Positions 37,602 through 46,442 of a DNA stretch of 64,000 nt are shown piece after piece (positions within the stretch are counted from its first letter, which is position 1; the number at the start of each line of letters is the position of its first letter). Location: the NCBI GenBank assembly GCA_004294135.1, contig RDZY01000008.1:129001-193000 (forward strand). The letters run 5' to 3'. The position numbers and the translations under genes were made by a program. The DNA comes from Sphingobacteriia bacterium (lineage in GTDB: Bacteria; Bacteroidota; Bacteroidia; Chitinophagales; Chitinophagaceae). The notes under the pieces are model-generated. The model made no database searches. It had not been told where the DNA came from and saw only the letters and a list, made by a program, of their open reading frames with translations.

Positions 37602-39620
37602 CTATTTAAGCACAATTGCACCCAATGCTGGCAAGTGTATTTTAAGCTTATAACATTTAGACGCTTTATCTACCAATTCACTCTCAATGGTTGGATTAAA
37701 TACATCACCTGTTCCCCAGAATGCTTTAATATCACTATTAAAAACCTCGGCCCATTTGCCTTTTCCGTGTACATAAATTTCCCAATCATGCCGAACAGTG
37801 GGTGTTACATTCAGTATCACCATTATATCATCCTTGTCTTTTTTACCCTTTCGTTTGTACACCAACACGGACTCACTTCTATGGTTTAAATCAACCCATT
37901 CAAATCCGCCTGGATCAAACTGCTTCTCATATAAAGCAGGTTCAGATCGGTAAAGCTCATTTAGTTTTTGAACACAATATTTCATACCGCTATGACCTTC
38001 AAATTTCAGCAAATCCCATTGTAATTCGCTTTTATAATTCCATTCACTGGTGGCTGCAAATTCATCCCCCATAAATAAAAGTTTTGCGCCTGGATGTGTA
38101 AACATATACGTGTAGAGTATGCGTAAGTTGGCAAACTTTTGCCATTCATCACCGGGCATTTTGTACAGCATGGGACTCTTGCCATGCACCACTTCGTCGT
38201 GGCTCAATGGAAGCATAAAATTTTCGTCGTAGAAATACATCATACTGAACGAAAACTTATCTTGTTGAAACTGTCTAAATACAGGATCAAGTTTAAAATA
38301 GTCCAAAGTATCGTGCATCCATCCCATCATCCATTTCATTCCAAAGCCTAGGCCATCTTCAAAAGTGGGTTTACTAATTTTGGGCCAATCGGTAGCTTCT
38401 TCGGCAATGGTTTGTATATCTGGAAAATCACGGTAAAGGGTTTCGTTCAAATCTTTGATGAAAGCAATGGCTTCAATATTTCCATTACCACCGTATTCAT
38501 TGGGTTCCCATTGGCCAGAAGTGCGACTGTAATCTAGTCGCAACATTGAACTCACCGCATCTACTCGAATGCCATCAGCATGAAATTGATCGCACCAAAA
38601 CCGAGCACTGCTGATTAAAAAAGATTTTACTTCCCCCCTTTTATAGTTGAAAATATAGGAATTCCAATCGGGATGATAGCCTTTACGCATATCAGCATAT
38701 TCGTAGGTATGGGTACCGTCAAACATAAAAAGTCCATGGGCATCATAAGGAAAATGTGAAGGCACCCAATCTAGAATAACACCAATTCCAGCTTGGTGAA
38801 ATGAATCCACCAAAGCGGCATAATCCTGAGGCGACCCAAACCTTGAGGTAGGTGCAAAATATCCAGTGCCTTGGTAACCCCAGCTCCCATCAAAAGGATG
38901 TTCCATAATTGGCATAAACTCTACATGCGTAAAGCCCATTTCTTTAATATACGGGACCAACCTTTCGGCAATTTGCTCATAAGTATTGTACGATTCCTCG
39001 TCGTTTTTATCGGGCCGCATCCAGCTGGCCAAGTGGACTTCATAAACTGAATAAGGTGATTTGAGTGAATTGTGTTTTTTGCGAGTCGCCATCCAATCAC
39101 CATCTTTCCAAGCATAATCTGTTTGCCAAGTAATGGAAGCCGTAAAGGGACGTTTCTCCCAGAAATGAGCGAATGGATCTCCTTTATCTAATTTAATACC
39201 ATTGAATCCGTGTATATGGTACTTGTAGGCCTCTCCTGCGTGTAGGTTTGGAATAAAACCTTCCCAAATACCCGAATTATCTAGTCGCACTTTTAAAGGA
39301 TATGTTGTTTTATCCCAGTCGTTAAAATGACCAGTTACAGCAATAAAAGTGGCGTTGGGAGCCCATACCGCAAAATAAGTTCCTTTAGTTCCCAATACCG
39401 TTATCTGCTTATTACCAAAATGGTTGTAAAGGCGATAATGAGTCCCGTTTTGAAAGTTCTTTATATCGGGTTCGGTAAAGAGTGAGTAATTCCAAACAGG
39501 CTGCTCGGTATCAACAAAATGTATTTCCTCGTATTTTTTTTCATTTATCTTTCCAACTTTTACTTCTTTAGGTACTCTTGGTGTTGAAACTGCTTTATTT
39601 TGATGGACTGAGAGAGACAT
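37602..39620 (-). CDS. glgB: 1,4-alpha-glucan branching enzyme
   Basis: This 672-aa GH13 enzyme introduces alpha-1,6 branches in glycogen. An N-terminal CBM48-like domain (FAVWAPNATFIAVTGHFNDW) precedes the (beta/alpha)8 domain. The catalytic aspartate is in GIRVDAVSSML and the glutamate in IAEEATDWP; the third acidic residue is in LSHDEVVHGK. The extra WGYQGTGYFAPTSRFG and HFPYDAHGL segments are branching-enzyme specific. It converges with the histidine kinase gene with 17 bp between stops. Other glycogen genes are not in the window. Confidence 0.93.
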   Translation of the reverse strand: MSLSVHQNKAVSTPRVPKEVKVGKINEKKYEEIHFVDTEQPVWNYSLFTEPDIKNFQNGTHYRLYNHFGNKQITVLGTKGTYFAVWAPNATFIAVTGHFNDWDKTTYPLKVRLDNSGIWEGFIPNLHAGEAYKYHIHGFNGIKLDKGDPFAHFWEKRPFTASITWQTDYAWKDGDWMATRKKHNSLKSPYSVYEVHLASWMRPDKNDEESYNTYEQIAERLVPYIKEMGFTHVEFMPIMEHPFDGSWGYQGTGYFAPTSRFGSPQDYAALVDSFHQAGIGVILDWVPSHFPYDAHGLFMFDGTHTYEYADMRKGYHPDWNSYIFNYKRGEVKSFLISSARFWCDQFHADGIRVDAVSSMLRLDYSRTSGQWEPNEYGGNGNIEAIAFIKDLNETLYRDFPDIQTIAEEATDWPKISKPTFEDGLGFGMKWMMGWMHDTLDYFKLDPVFRQFQQDKFSFSMMYFYDENFMLPLSHDEVVHGKSPMLYKMPGDEWQKFANLRILYTYMFTHPGAKLLFMGDEFAATSEWNYKSELQWDLLKFEGHSGMKYCVQKLNELYRSEPALYEKQFDPGGFEWVDLNHRSESVLVYKRKGKKDKDDIMVILNVTPTVRHDWEIYVHGKGKWAEVFNSDIKAFWGTGDVFNPTIESELVDKASKCYKLKIHLPALGAIVLK

Positions 39621-39719
39621 AGAACATATTTTAACTAAATTTTATAACTAAGAATTTAGTTTGATTTAAAAGATAAATGAAATTTACAACAAATTCGGCT
39701 AACTACTGAAGAACTACTT

Positions 39720-40460
39720 ATGAGACTGAGAAAAACCTTGTTGATTTTACTAATCAGCTGCAATTATTTAACCTTATTGGCACAAGATAACAAAGCCATT
39801 TTAAAAGGATCTGTTAGTGACACCATCAACAAACAACAATTGGGTAATGCAGTTGTGGCATTGTTGCGGCAAAAAGATTCGGTATTGGTAAAATTTACCC
39901 GAACATTAAAAGACGGTTCTTTTGAATTCGATAACCTTGTTGCTGGCAAATATCTAATGATGATCAGCTACCCTAAATACGCAGATTATGTTGATAAGAT
40001 TGTTTTAGAAAAAAACCAAGTAAATAATGTGGGCGCAATTGCAGTCATTACCAAAGCCACCTTATTGCAAGAGGTAATTGTGAGGCAACGTATTGGTGCA
40101 ATTCGAGTTAAGGGTGATACTACAGAATATAAAGCAGATAGTTTTAAAGTAAGTGCCAACGCAGATGTTCAGGAATTACTGCGTAAAATGCCCGGAATAC
40201 AAGTAAATGGCAAAGGAGAAATTACTGCACAAGGCGAAAGGGTACAAAAGGTTTTAGTAGATGGAGAAGAATTTTTTAGTGATGATCCAGCGGTGGTGAC
40301 CAAAAATTTACGTGCTGATGCAGTTGACAAAGTACAAGCTTTCGATAAAAAAAGTGACCAAGTGACCAAGACTAATCCGCAAAACCAAATATGCAGAATT
40401 TTACTGTACCTGAAGCAAAAAAAATATTTCAAAGAGCTTAGTGCCATTTTGGCAAATTAG
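39720..40460 (+). pseudogene. Truncated outer-membrane beta-barrel (TonB-receptor-like) protein
   Basis: The first ~215 codons encode a signal peptide (MRLRKTLLILLISCNYL, cleaved near LLAQ). A carboxypeptidase-regulatory-like domain follows (GSVSDTINKQQLGNAVV to GAIAVI) and then a plug-like region (ADVQELLRKMPGIQVNGKGEI, VLVDGEEFFSDDPAVVTKNL, KVQAFDKKSDQ). This is the start of the large 'outer membrane beta-barrel protein' family of roughly 800-900 aa. After KKSDQ (about nt 40360) the sequence stops resembling the family and ends 33 codons later. The prophage begins at this point, so the gene is interrupted by its insertion. The missing 3' part should lie beyond the other prophage end. Confidence 0.82.
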
Positions 40461-40473
40461 CTTATTTTCGCAT

Positions 40474-40570
40474 TACGACTCTATTTACACACCATAAGTA
40501 CAAATCTGGCCAGCAGTTCTTAAAAAAATGGCTGGGATACACTTATGGTGTTTTAGTGAATAGAGTCGTA
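40474..40570. repeat. 97-bp imperfect inverted repeat at the prophage end
   Basis: TACGACTCTATT (40474-40485) and ACACCATAAGT (40489-40499) recur as reverse complements ACTTATGGTGT (40541-40551) and AATAGAGTCGTA (40559-40570). A shorter CCAGC/GCTGG pair lies inside. It sits between the broken host gene and the dam terminator. It may be transposase-binding DNA of the prophage end, a small palindromic (MITE-like) element, or a bidirectional terminator. A frame from ATG 40391 to TAA 40606, broken only by TAG at 40439, crosses it. Confidence 0.75.
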
Positions 40571-40615
40571 TCGTTCACGTCCCAGCCTACTTTAAAAGGA
40601 GTTTAAACATATAAT

Positions 40616-40640
40616 AAAAGCGGCTTAAATGGCCGCTTTT
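40616..40640 (-). terminator. Terminator overlapping the dam stop codon
   Basis: AAAAGCGGC (40616-40624) pairs perfectly with GCCGCTTTT (40632-40640) around a 7-nt loop. The loop contains the dam stop (40625-40627). T-rich sequence follows on the minus strand. It ends the long minus-strand late operon. Confidence 0.85.
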
Positions 40641-41446
40641 ATCGTTAATGGATAATTCGCTGTAATGACCTCTATTTTTCGCTTTTGATAACCGCCTTTA
40701 GCATTTACCGAAACCCCCAGCTCAACGCTCCACATGTGCCAGTTATTTGCTTTAGCGTAGGATTTTAGCAATGGGCTAGGGTAACTAGATAACATGAACT
40801 TTCCCTTAATGTTAGATAGCACTTTCAATAAGCCTTCAAAGTCCTCCTGTGTGTAGCCATCGTAATGGCCACAGTTCGAATTATAATACGGAGGGTCACA
40901 GTAAAAAAACGTATCAACTGTATCCCTGCTCTGAATAATATAAAGAGCATCAGCACACTCGATTTGTGCATTCTGTAATCGAATTGCAAGCTGCTCTGTA
41001 AACTGCTCACGCTTGTTGCTTATCTTCTGCGTTGTTGTGTTATCAATTTTATCGTAACCCCACGACCCATCAAGCATTGAGCAGAAACTTTGCGTTGACA
41101 GCACCCAAACCGCCCAAGCCCTTCTCACTTCATCGAAGAGTTGAGGCTTGTTGTAAATAATCCACGCATTGTCGTGATCTTCCCTACTATGAAGGGTAAT
41201 TCGCACCAATGAACTTAGTTCGTGGAATTTGCTCTTACATACTCTGTAGAAGTTTATAAGCTCCTTATTGGTATCGTTGATCACTTCCACCTTGCTTTGC
41301 TCCTTAGCAAAAAAGATGGCCGCACCTCCCAAAAATGGTTCGCAATAAAGCGTGTGACCAGGAATAAAAGAAAGAACTGTTTTAGCTAACTTTTGTTTTC
41401 CGCCGTAATAGCTTAATGGCGTACGAAGATTCATTTGCTTTTTCAT
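40625..41446 (-). CDS. Dam-type (D12 class) N6-adenine DNA methyltransferase
   Basis: This 273-aa protein has the SAM motif PLSYYGGKQKLA near the N-terminus, EPFLGGAAIFF, VINDTNKELINFY and the catalytic DPPYY near residue 190. The order of motifs is that of the D12/Dam class, which methylates adenine, often in GATC. No restriction enzyme is adjacent. As the last gene of the late operon at the prophage end it corresponds in place to mom of Mu and probably protects phage DNA from host restriction. The ATG at 41446 or the next ATG (MNLRTPLSYYGGK) could be used. Confidence 0.92.
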   Translation of the reverse strand: MKKQMNLRTPLSYYGGKQKLAKTVLSFIPGHTLYCEPFLGGAAIFFAKEQSKVEVINDTNKELINFYRVCKSKFHELSSLVRITLHSREDHDNAWIIYNKPQLFDEVRRAWAVWVLSTQSFCSMLDGSWGYDKIDNTTTQKISNKREQFTEQLAIRLQNAQIECADALYIIQSRDTVDTFFYCDPPYYNSNCGHYDGYTQEDFEGLLKVLSNIKGKFMLSSYPSPLLKSYAKANNWHMWSVELGVSVNAKGGYQKRKIEVITANYPLTIKAAI

Positions 41447-41492
41447 ATAAGTTTTGCGCCAACAATTCTTAAATGATGAATAAAATTTTTTT

Positions 41493-41837
41493 CTATTTCT
41501 GCGGCAATTGGTTGGAGACTTTCGTTATTAAATTCGAAATGCTTAACGCTGGTATATCTCTGTAGCTGCGCTCGTTTACGATATTTAAAATAATGCTCCA
41601 TTCTTCATTTTTCAGAAAAACTGGTACATTAAATTTAAAAGCTGCAACTTGATATACTTCACCATTCGGCATTTTGATGAATTTAAACTGATCGCTTACA
41701 ATTAGCGTGTCGGATAGTTGCGACTGCTTTAGAACAGAAGCATCTGTTTTAAGTTCTGTTTTTTTTGCGAGTGGATATTGCGCATTAGCAAGATTAAATA
41801 CGAGTGTGAACGCTACGATACTTAGTAGTTTTTTCAT
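41493..41837 (-). CDS. Small secreted prophage protein, unknown function
   Basis: This 114-aa protein has a clear Sec signal peptide (MKKLLSIVAFTLVFNLANAQ, cut after NAQ-type site). The ~95-residue mature part is rich in beta-like segments (FKFIKMPNGEVYQVAAFKF). I do not recognise it. It lies between the fibre genes and dam in the minus-strand operon. A surface-exposed or periplasmic role, such as superinfection exclusion, is possible, but nothing shows it. Confidence 0.65.
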   Translation of the reverse strand: MKKLLSIVAFTLVFNLANAQYPLAKKTELKTDASVLKQSQLSDTLIVSDQFKFIKMPNGEVYQVAAFKFNVPVFLKNEEWSIILNIVNERSYRDIPALSISNLITKVSNQLPQK

Positions 41838-41866
41838 TGTGTTGATTTTATTTTTTTTTAAATTGA

Positions 41867-42202
41867 TTACAGTTTTTTCGTCAATCCCAGAAATGTGAGA
41901 ATGTAGTTGTCGATTATAATATCGCTATCCCAATCTTGCAAGGTTTTTGCGGGAATCGGAATATTCAATTCCATTACTCTTTTTGCTTTTCGGTCAAAAA
42001 CTTGCACATAGGTATTACATCCTTTTGAGGTGTCTCTAGTGATTCCGAACGCAGACCAACTTACCTGAAAGGCTGTGTCTTTTGTAAGCGCATTCACCAC
42101 AACTGGATTAACTAAAATTGCTGATTGAACGGTGTCGATCTTTTGCGCCTGTACTGCAATTGCTGCGAATAGAATTGCGAAAAATAAAATTGTTTTTTTC
42201 AT
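41867..42202 (-). CDS. Small secreted prophage protein, unknown function
   Basis: This 111-aa protein starts with a Sec signal peptide (MKKTILFFAILFAAIAVQAQ). The mature part contains CNTYVQVFDRKAKRVMELNIPIPAKTL in two runs and resembles small phage-encoded proteins of Bacteroidota only in general layout. It lies 29 bp upstream of the other secreted protein and 27 bp downstream of the true end of the tail fibre frame. The function is unknown. Confidence 0.65.
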   Translation of the reverse strand: MKKTILFFAILFAAIAVQAQKIDTVQSAILVNPVVVNALTKDTAFQVSWSAFGITRDTSKGCNTYVQVFDRKAKRVMELNIPIPAKTLQDWDSDIIIDNYILTFLGLTKKL

Positions 42203-42229
42203 TTTGTTTTTTATTTAAGATTTAAAATA

Positions 42230-44987
42230 TTACCAAGTTGTTATCGCAACACGCTTCCAAGTGTTTGTTTTGTTGCCGTTGCGATATAAATAAAATTTGC
42301 ATCTATTCTAATCTCACCCGTAACGCCTGTTGAAGTTGAAGTTGCAGGAGCAGTATTTAAAGAAGATAGGCGGTATTGATTTGCTTTAATACTTCCATTT
42401 GCTTGCAAAGCATTTAACCCATCATTCGTGCTAGTATTTATTAAAACATTGCCGCCTTGTCTTTGAAAAATAATTGGTGTTGAAAATGCACCCCCTGCAT
42501 AGTACGCTTGCATTTCAGCGTAACAAGAGTTGCCGAATCGCCCGAATTGCCAACCGTACCACCCAACAATGCGAGCTGATTTCCGTTCCAAATATTTAGT
42601 GATCCGCCGTCTATACTCATCGCCAATTGCCCCACATTATTGCCCCCCCAGCGTTTTATCTCAATCGCATTTAAAGAAGTATTCCACCGTATATTTTCGT
42701 TGCTTGTAATATCATTTGTGCCGCTAAAGAACGCAAGCCTATTAGTAACTCCTGTCCCGCCGATGTAGCGAGGAATTTCTAATATATTTTCACTAAAATT
42801 TACGTTACCTGTCGTAATTCCTGTTATTGTTGTAGCTGATAATAGTCTGTTCTGAAATGCGTTATTCCAGTTAGAAATATTTGTCGCAGTAATAGCTTTA
42901 ACGTTTGCTGGAACTGTAGGATCTGTTTCTGCTGTAATAAATGTGCTATTATCGTACGATACTGTTGTGCCTGCCATTCTAACTAACCCATTTCCGTTTA
43001 GCGTAGTTCCGCCACCACCGCCCGTTGAAGATATTACCCCTCCCGAAATTGTTATGTTAGATCCCGCTGTTATTACACTTCCGTCGGCTGCAAGTATTTG
43101 AGAGGATGTTCCGCCTGATCGCTTGATAGATGTTGCAATCATAGAGCCGTTTACTTGTACCTGATCTACGCCGTTGTCATTATTAGTTCCGAAAAGTGAA
43201 CGCCCTTGAACTATCAGACCGTTGGATGGTGCGCTAATGCCTAAATTATTATCGCCTATAGCCAAGGCTTTGGCTATTTCTAAGCTGTTGTTTGAACCAA
43301 TACTTGGTGGGGTATTAAGTAAGTTAGAGTTTGGATTAATTTGAAATTGTCCGTTATTATTTGATTGAAATGGTGTTTTGTTATTTTGCAAAAACTGAAA
43401 CCACATTCCTCTTACAACCGCTCTTCCAGATAAATCGCCAACGAAATGTATGCCGTACTCTGAATTCGTTAATCCATTCGAAGATGCTAATGGGGTCGCT
43501 TCAACTAAATTTCCTAGAGTCGTCGTTTTCCCATTTCCAACTCCCGAGTAGGTAGGTGAATTTATAGCAGTAGCGTTATATTTATTGAATGCAACATTAT
43601 TGTCAATTATAGGAGAATTTGGATTTGATTCTTCAAAGTCGTAGACTCTTATGAGATTAGAAGTCGCAGGGATACTCGAAACGCTTAATCCAGCTCCTGA
43701 ATTGTAAATTAGCGAGACTTCTGCATTTGTTAAATCTCTGTTGTAGACTAATAGCTGGTCAAAAAATACATCTGAATAAAGAATACCATTATATACATAT
43801 TCTGCTCTGCCAAATGTAAATACATTAGTATCAAAGCCTGTAAAAGGAAAATCATATTTAATGTTGTCGATGTATACTGAATTTGATGTGTAAGCGACAT
43901 GATGCCACAAGTTGTCAACGTAATTTAATGCGGTTGTTAAATTTGCATACGTCCCGACATTATAATAACTGTAGCACAATAAGTTATTTGAACTATTTAT
44001 CTCTATAGTTCTTGTGTAATTACCACTACTTGAGCCTAACTGGAATAATCTATGCGTGCCAGCTGATTTTGTTTTAAACCAAAACGAAATACTTAAGCTT
44101 TGCGTAAAGCCAGTGGTTGGAATTGTAATATACTGCGATGAAGCTCTGTTTATATTAATCGAATTACCCAAACCTCCGGCACTATATACTTGATTCTTAA
44201 TAACAAATGCATTATTAGATTCTTTTTGAATGAATGATTTTATTCCATCACGTTCTAAATTCAATACCGAGTTATTTAAAATACTAATTGTGTCTGTGTA
44301 TCTGTTTTTACCTGTCCATACATAGCTCTTAGTAGTATCTAGTGTTGCCGAAATTGTAACCGATCCGTTATAACTGCCCCCATTAAACCCCCGCCCAAAA
44401 TTTAAGTTATTTAAATTTTGCCCAAGCGGAATTGACGATATAGAATTATTTAAAAGATCAGCATTGGTTATTTTAGTTGCGCTTCTTCTATAATTTTGAA
44501 GCATTGTTCCTGTATCAGCAATATTTAATTTCGTTTGAATTCGAGATTGAACAGCGTTTAAAGAGTCAATAAATCTTTGCGTAGCTGTGTAATAAGTATC
44601 AGCATCCGATTTCGTTAACTTATTTTGAACTCTTACCTGAATTGCAGTAGCACTATCAATAAGCCTTTGTGCTGTAACATAATTAGTTAGATCAACCGAG
44701 CCTTGTTTAAATGCAAACCAATTTGTGTTATCTAATGTGATAGATTTTAATTGATAAACACTATCTGTATTGCTTACATAAACAAGCATACCAAATGACC
44801 TTTGCCAAACGGGAATTGAATCTCTTTGAGTTAATCGCATTAATGGCCAATAGCCTGTTTGTGCTGTTCCAAATCTGGTAATTAAAAAATCTCCTTGCGG
44901 TTGAAAGCTACCATCGCCTACGTATTTTCCTTGACCTAAAGAAAATAGAGTGATGAGAGTAAATAATGCTGTGAATAGTTTTTTCAT
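42230..44987 (-). pseudogene. LamG-containing tail fibre, two frameshifts near the 3' end
   Basis: The gene opens with a signal-peptide-like start (MKKLFTALFTLITLFSLG). Repeated helical shaft segments follow (TAQRLIDSATAIQVRVQNKL, TATQRFIDSLNAVQSRIQTKL), then a LamG/concanavalin-like domain from about residue 285 to 440 (SLSISFWFKTKSAG, LWHHVAYTSNSVYIDNIKYD, LLVYNRDLTNAEVSLIYNSGAG). In frame A the reading stops at 42441. The conserved fibre tail (AYYAGGAFSTPIIFQRQGGNVL ... GEIRIDANFIYIATAT) is in the -1 frame (42241-42530). The usual last residues TNTWKRVAITTW return in frame A and end at 42230. So two opposite one-base shifts lie near 42520 and 42270. Mutation or sequencing error are both possible; no slippery heptamer is seen. 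Confidence 0.75.
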
Positions 44988-44988
44988 A

Positions 44989-45999
44989 CTAATTAAATAT
45001 TATTGATGCTACTGTTGAAGTAAATGCGTTATTTGAATACACGTAAGAGTATGTTTGTGCTAATCCTTGTGCGTTTGTAACTGAATATGTAGTAATTGTA
45101 AATGCTCCCGTAGCAGGTATGCCGTTCACCGTTACACTCGTTACATTTCCTCTAGTGAAATAAACTAAAAATTGACTGCCACTTGGCGTTGAATTAGATA
45201 AGCTTAATGCACCTGTTGAGCCGTTGGCATCTTGAGTTAAAGCAAGTATAGTTGAATTATCAGGGCTAGTGCTTGATGCGAATCCAAAATATCTTTTGTC
45301 GAATGGTGTGTAAAAAATAGTACCGCTCACAGTGTTACCTGCATTGATCCTAGCAGAGCAATCCTGTTGACCGAGGTTATTATTCTTACATGCTCCTTGA
45401 GCATAACCTAGAACAACATCGTACCCAACCTGCGATGTGAGCGCACTAATATTATCAGTGTTGCCGATTAAATTAGTTCCGTTCTTTCTGTAAGTAGTTC
45501 CAGTCAATGCACCAGCATCATTTTGATTTAACGAACTACTAAGCACTACAGATAGTGCTGTGCCTCGCTCGTATAAGCCCCCTGAAGGGCTAGCAGATAT
45601 ATTTGCCGATGGTGCAGAATAAGATGGTGGAATTGCTTTTATTAATGCTGCTTGAATAAGCTCATTCGCCGTTTTACCACGAGCGGGGATCGTTTCACCG
45701 TTCCCGTACTTGCCAAATTTATCAGATGTACCAAAATTCGGTATCAAATCTGTCGTGAATGTGTCTCTAACAGATATTGCGCCTACCTTGTTTTTCACAT
45801 ATTCCATCACCGCTTTTGCTGAAGCAAGATCACGATCTGTTGCGTTTAGTAACGCTGTATCGGTGATTAGGAATTTGATCCACTTTCCGTTTAGTAACAT
45901 TGAATCTCTAACAACAACACGCTTATAATCTGCTTGAGATATTTGCGCATTTGATTTTACAAAAAAAAATAGTGTAATTATAAATAGTAAATGTTTCAT
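44989..45999 (-). CDS. Secreted-type tail fibre protein
   Basis: This 336-aa protein begins with a Sec signal peptide (MKHLLFIITLFFFVKSNAQ). It contains the phage-fibre stretch LNATDRDLASAKAVMEYVKNKVG, a linker, and a C-terminal beta-rich part (YFGFASSTSPDNSTILAL to FTITTYSVTNAQGLAQTYSYVY) like fibre or receptor-binding tips. Two paired cysteines lie near CKNNNLGQQDC. It overlaps the preceding gene by 4 bp and adjoins the LamG fibre gene, so it is part of the tail tip set. Receptor binding is inferred from position only. Confidence 0.7.
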   Translation of the reverse strand: MKHLLFIITLFFFVKSNAQISQADYKRVVVRDSMLLNGKWIKFLITDTALLNATDRDLASAKAVMEYVKNKVGAISVRDTFTTDLIPNFGTSDKFGKYGNGETIPARGKTANELIQAALIKAIPPSYSAPSANISASPSGGLYERGTALSVVLSSSLNQNDAGALTGTTYRKNGTNLIGNTDNISALTSQVGYDVVLGYAQGACKNNNLGQQDCSARINAGNTVSGTIFYTPFDKRYFGFASSTSPDNSTILALTQDANGSTGALSLSNSTPSGSQFLVYFTRGNVTSVTVNGIPATGAFTITTYSVTNAQGLAQTYSYVYSNNAFTSTVASIIFN

Positions 46000-46433
46000 C
46001 TGTGTATTGTTATAATTGTGTTAGTGGATATTCCAGAGAAGTAATATGTTGTTTCAAAGATCTCATACCTATTTACGCCGTACACGCCATATTGATTTAT
46101 GTCTTCAGTTGCTATAATATCAGAAGTATTATGCTGTGTGCCACATGCAAAATTTACCGCTACACCATTTGTGTCTACAACAATAAATTTTATAAAACTT
46201 TTTGCGGGAATAATAATTTGTGATCCACCAACTAAAACCAACGGTAATACAGCATTTAAAGTAGCATTATTGACTTTACTATTTAATACAGTTAGTAAGT
46301 TGTTTACTGATGCAATTGTAATTTCTTCATCATTAAAACGCAAAGCATCAAGCAGCATATAAAAATGCTGCTGAGTAGGCTTGTCGCCTGTCTCAAATAG
46401 TTGCTTTAATGTATCTCTAAGAATTGATGCCAC
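45996..46433 (-). CDS. Phage tail-associated protein, unknown
   Basis: This 145-aa protein begins MASILRDTLKQLFETGDKPTQQHFYMLLDAL, a stretch commonly seen at the start of fibre or baseplate-attachment proteins in Bacteroidota phages. A beta-rich C-terminal half follows (VLVGGSQIIIPAKSFIKFIVVD). I do not recognise a domain. It overlaps its downstream neighbour by 4 bp and follows the collar gene by 9 bp. A connector of the fibre to the baseplate is likely from position. Confidence 0.6.
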   Translation of the reverse strand: MASILRDTLKQLFETGDKPTQQHFYMLLDALRFNDEEITIASVNNLLTVLNSKVNNATLNAVLPLVLVGGSQIIIPAKSFIKFIVVDTNGVAVNFACGTQHNTSDIIATEDINQYGVYGVNRYEIFETTYYFSGISTNTIITIHR

Positions 46434-46442
46434 TTGTTAATT

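Noticed and set aside
40474..40570. Terminal inverted repeats of a complete insertion sequence
   Set aside because: Only about 40 bp lie between the arms, there is no transposase frame and no clear flanking target duplication.
42500..42545. Programmed frameshift in the tail fibre like that of the tail chaperone
   Set aside because: No slippery heptamer or following stem is seen, and a second opposite shift is required; mutation or sequencing error is simpler.
42241..42591. A separate 116-aa gene beginning MERKSARIVGWYG
   Set aside because: Its first part is an out-of-frame reading of the fibre gene; only the conserved fibre tail is real, so it is treated as the displaced 3' part of the tail fibre.
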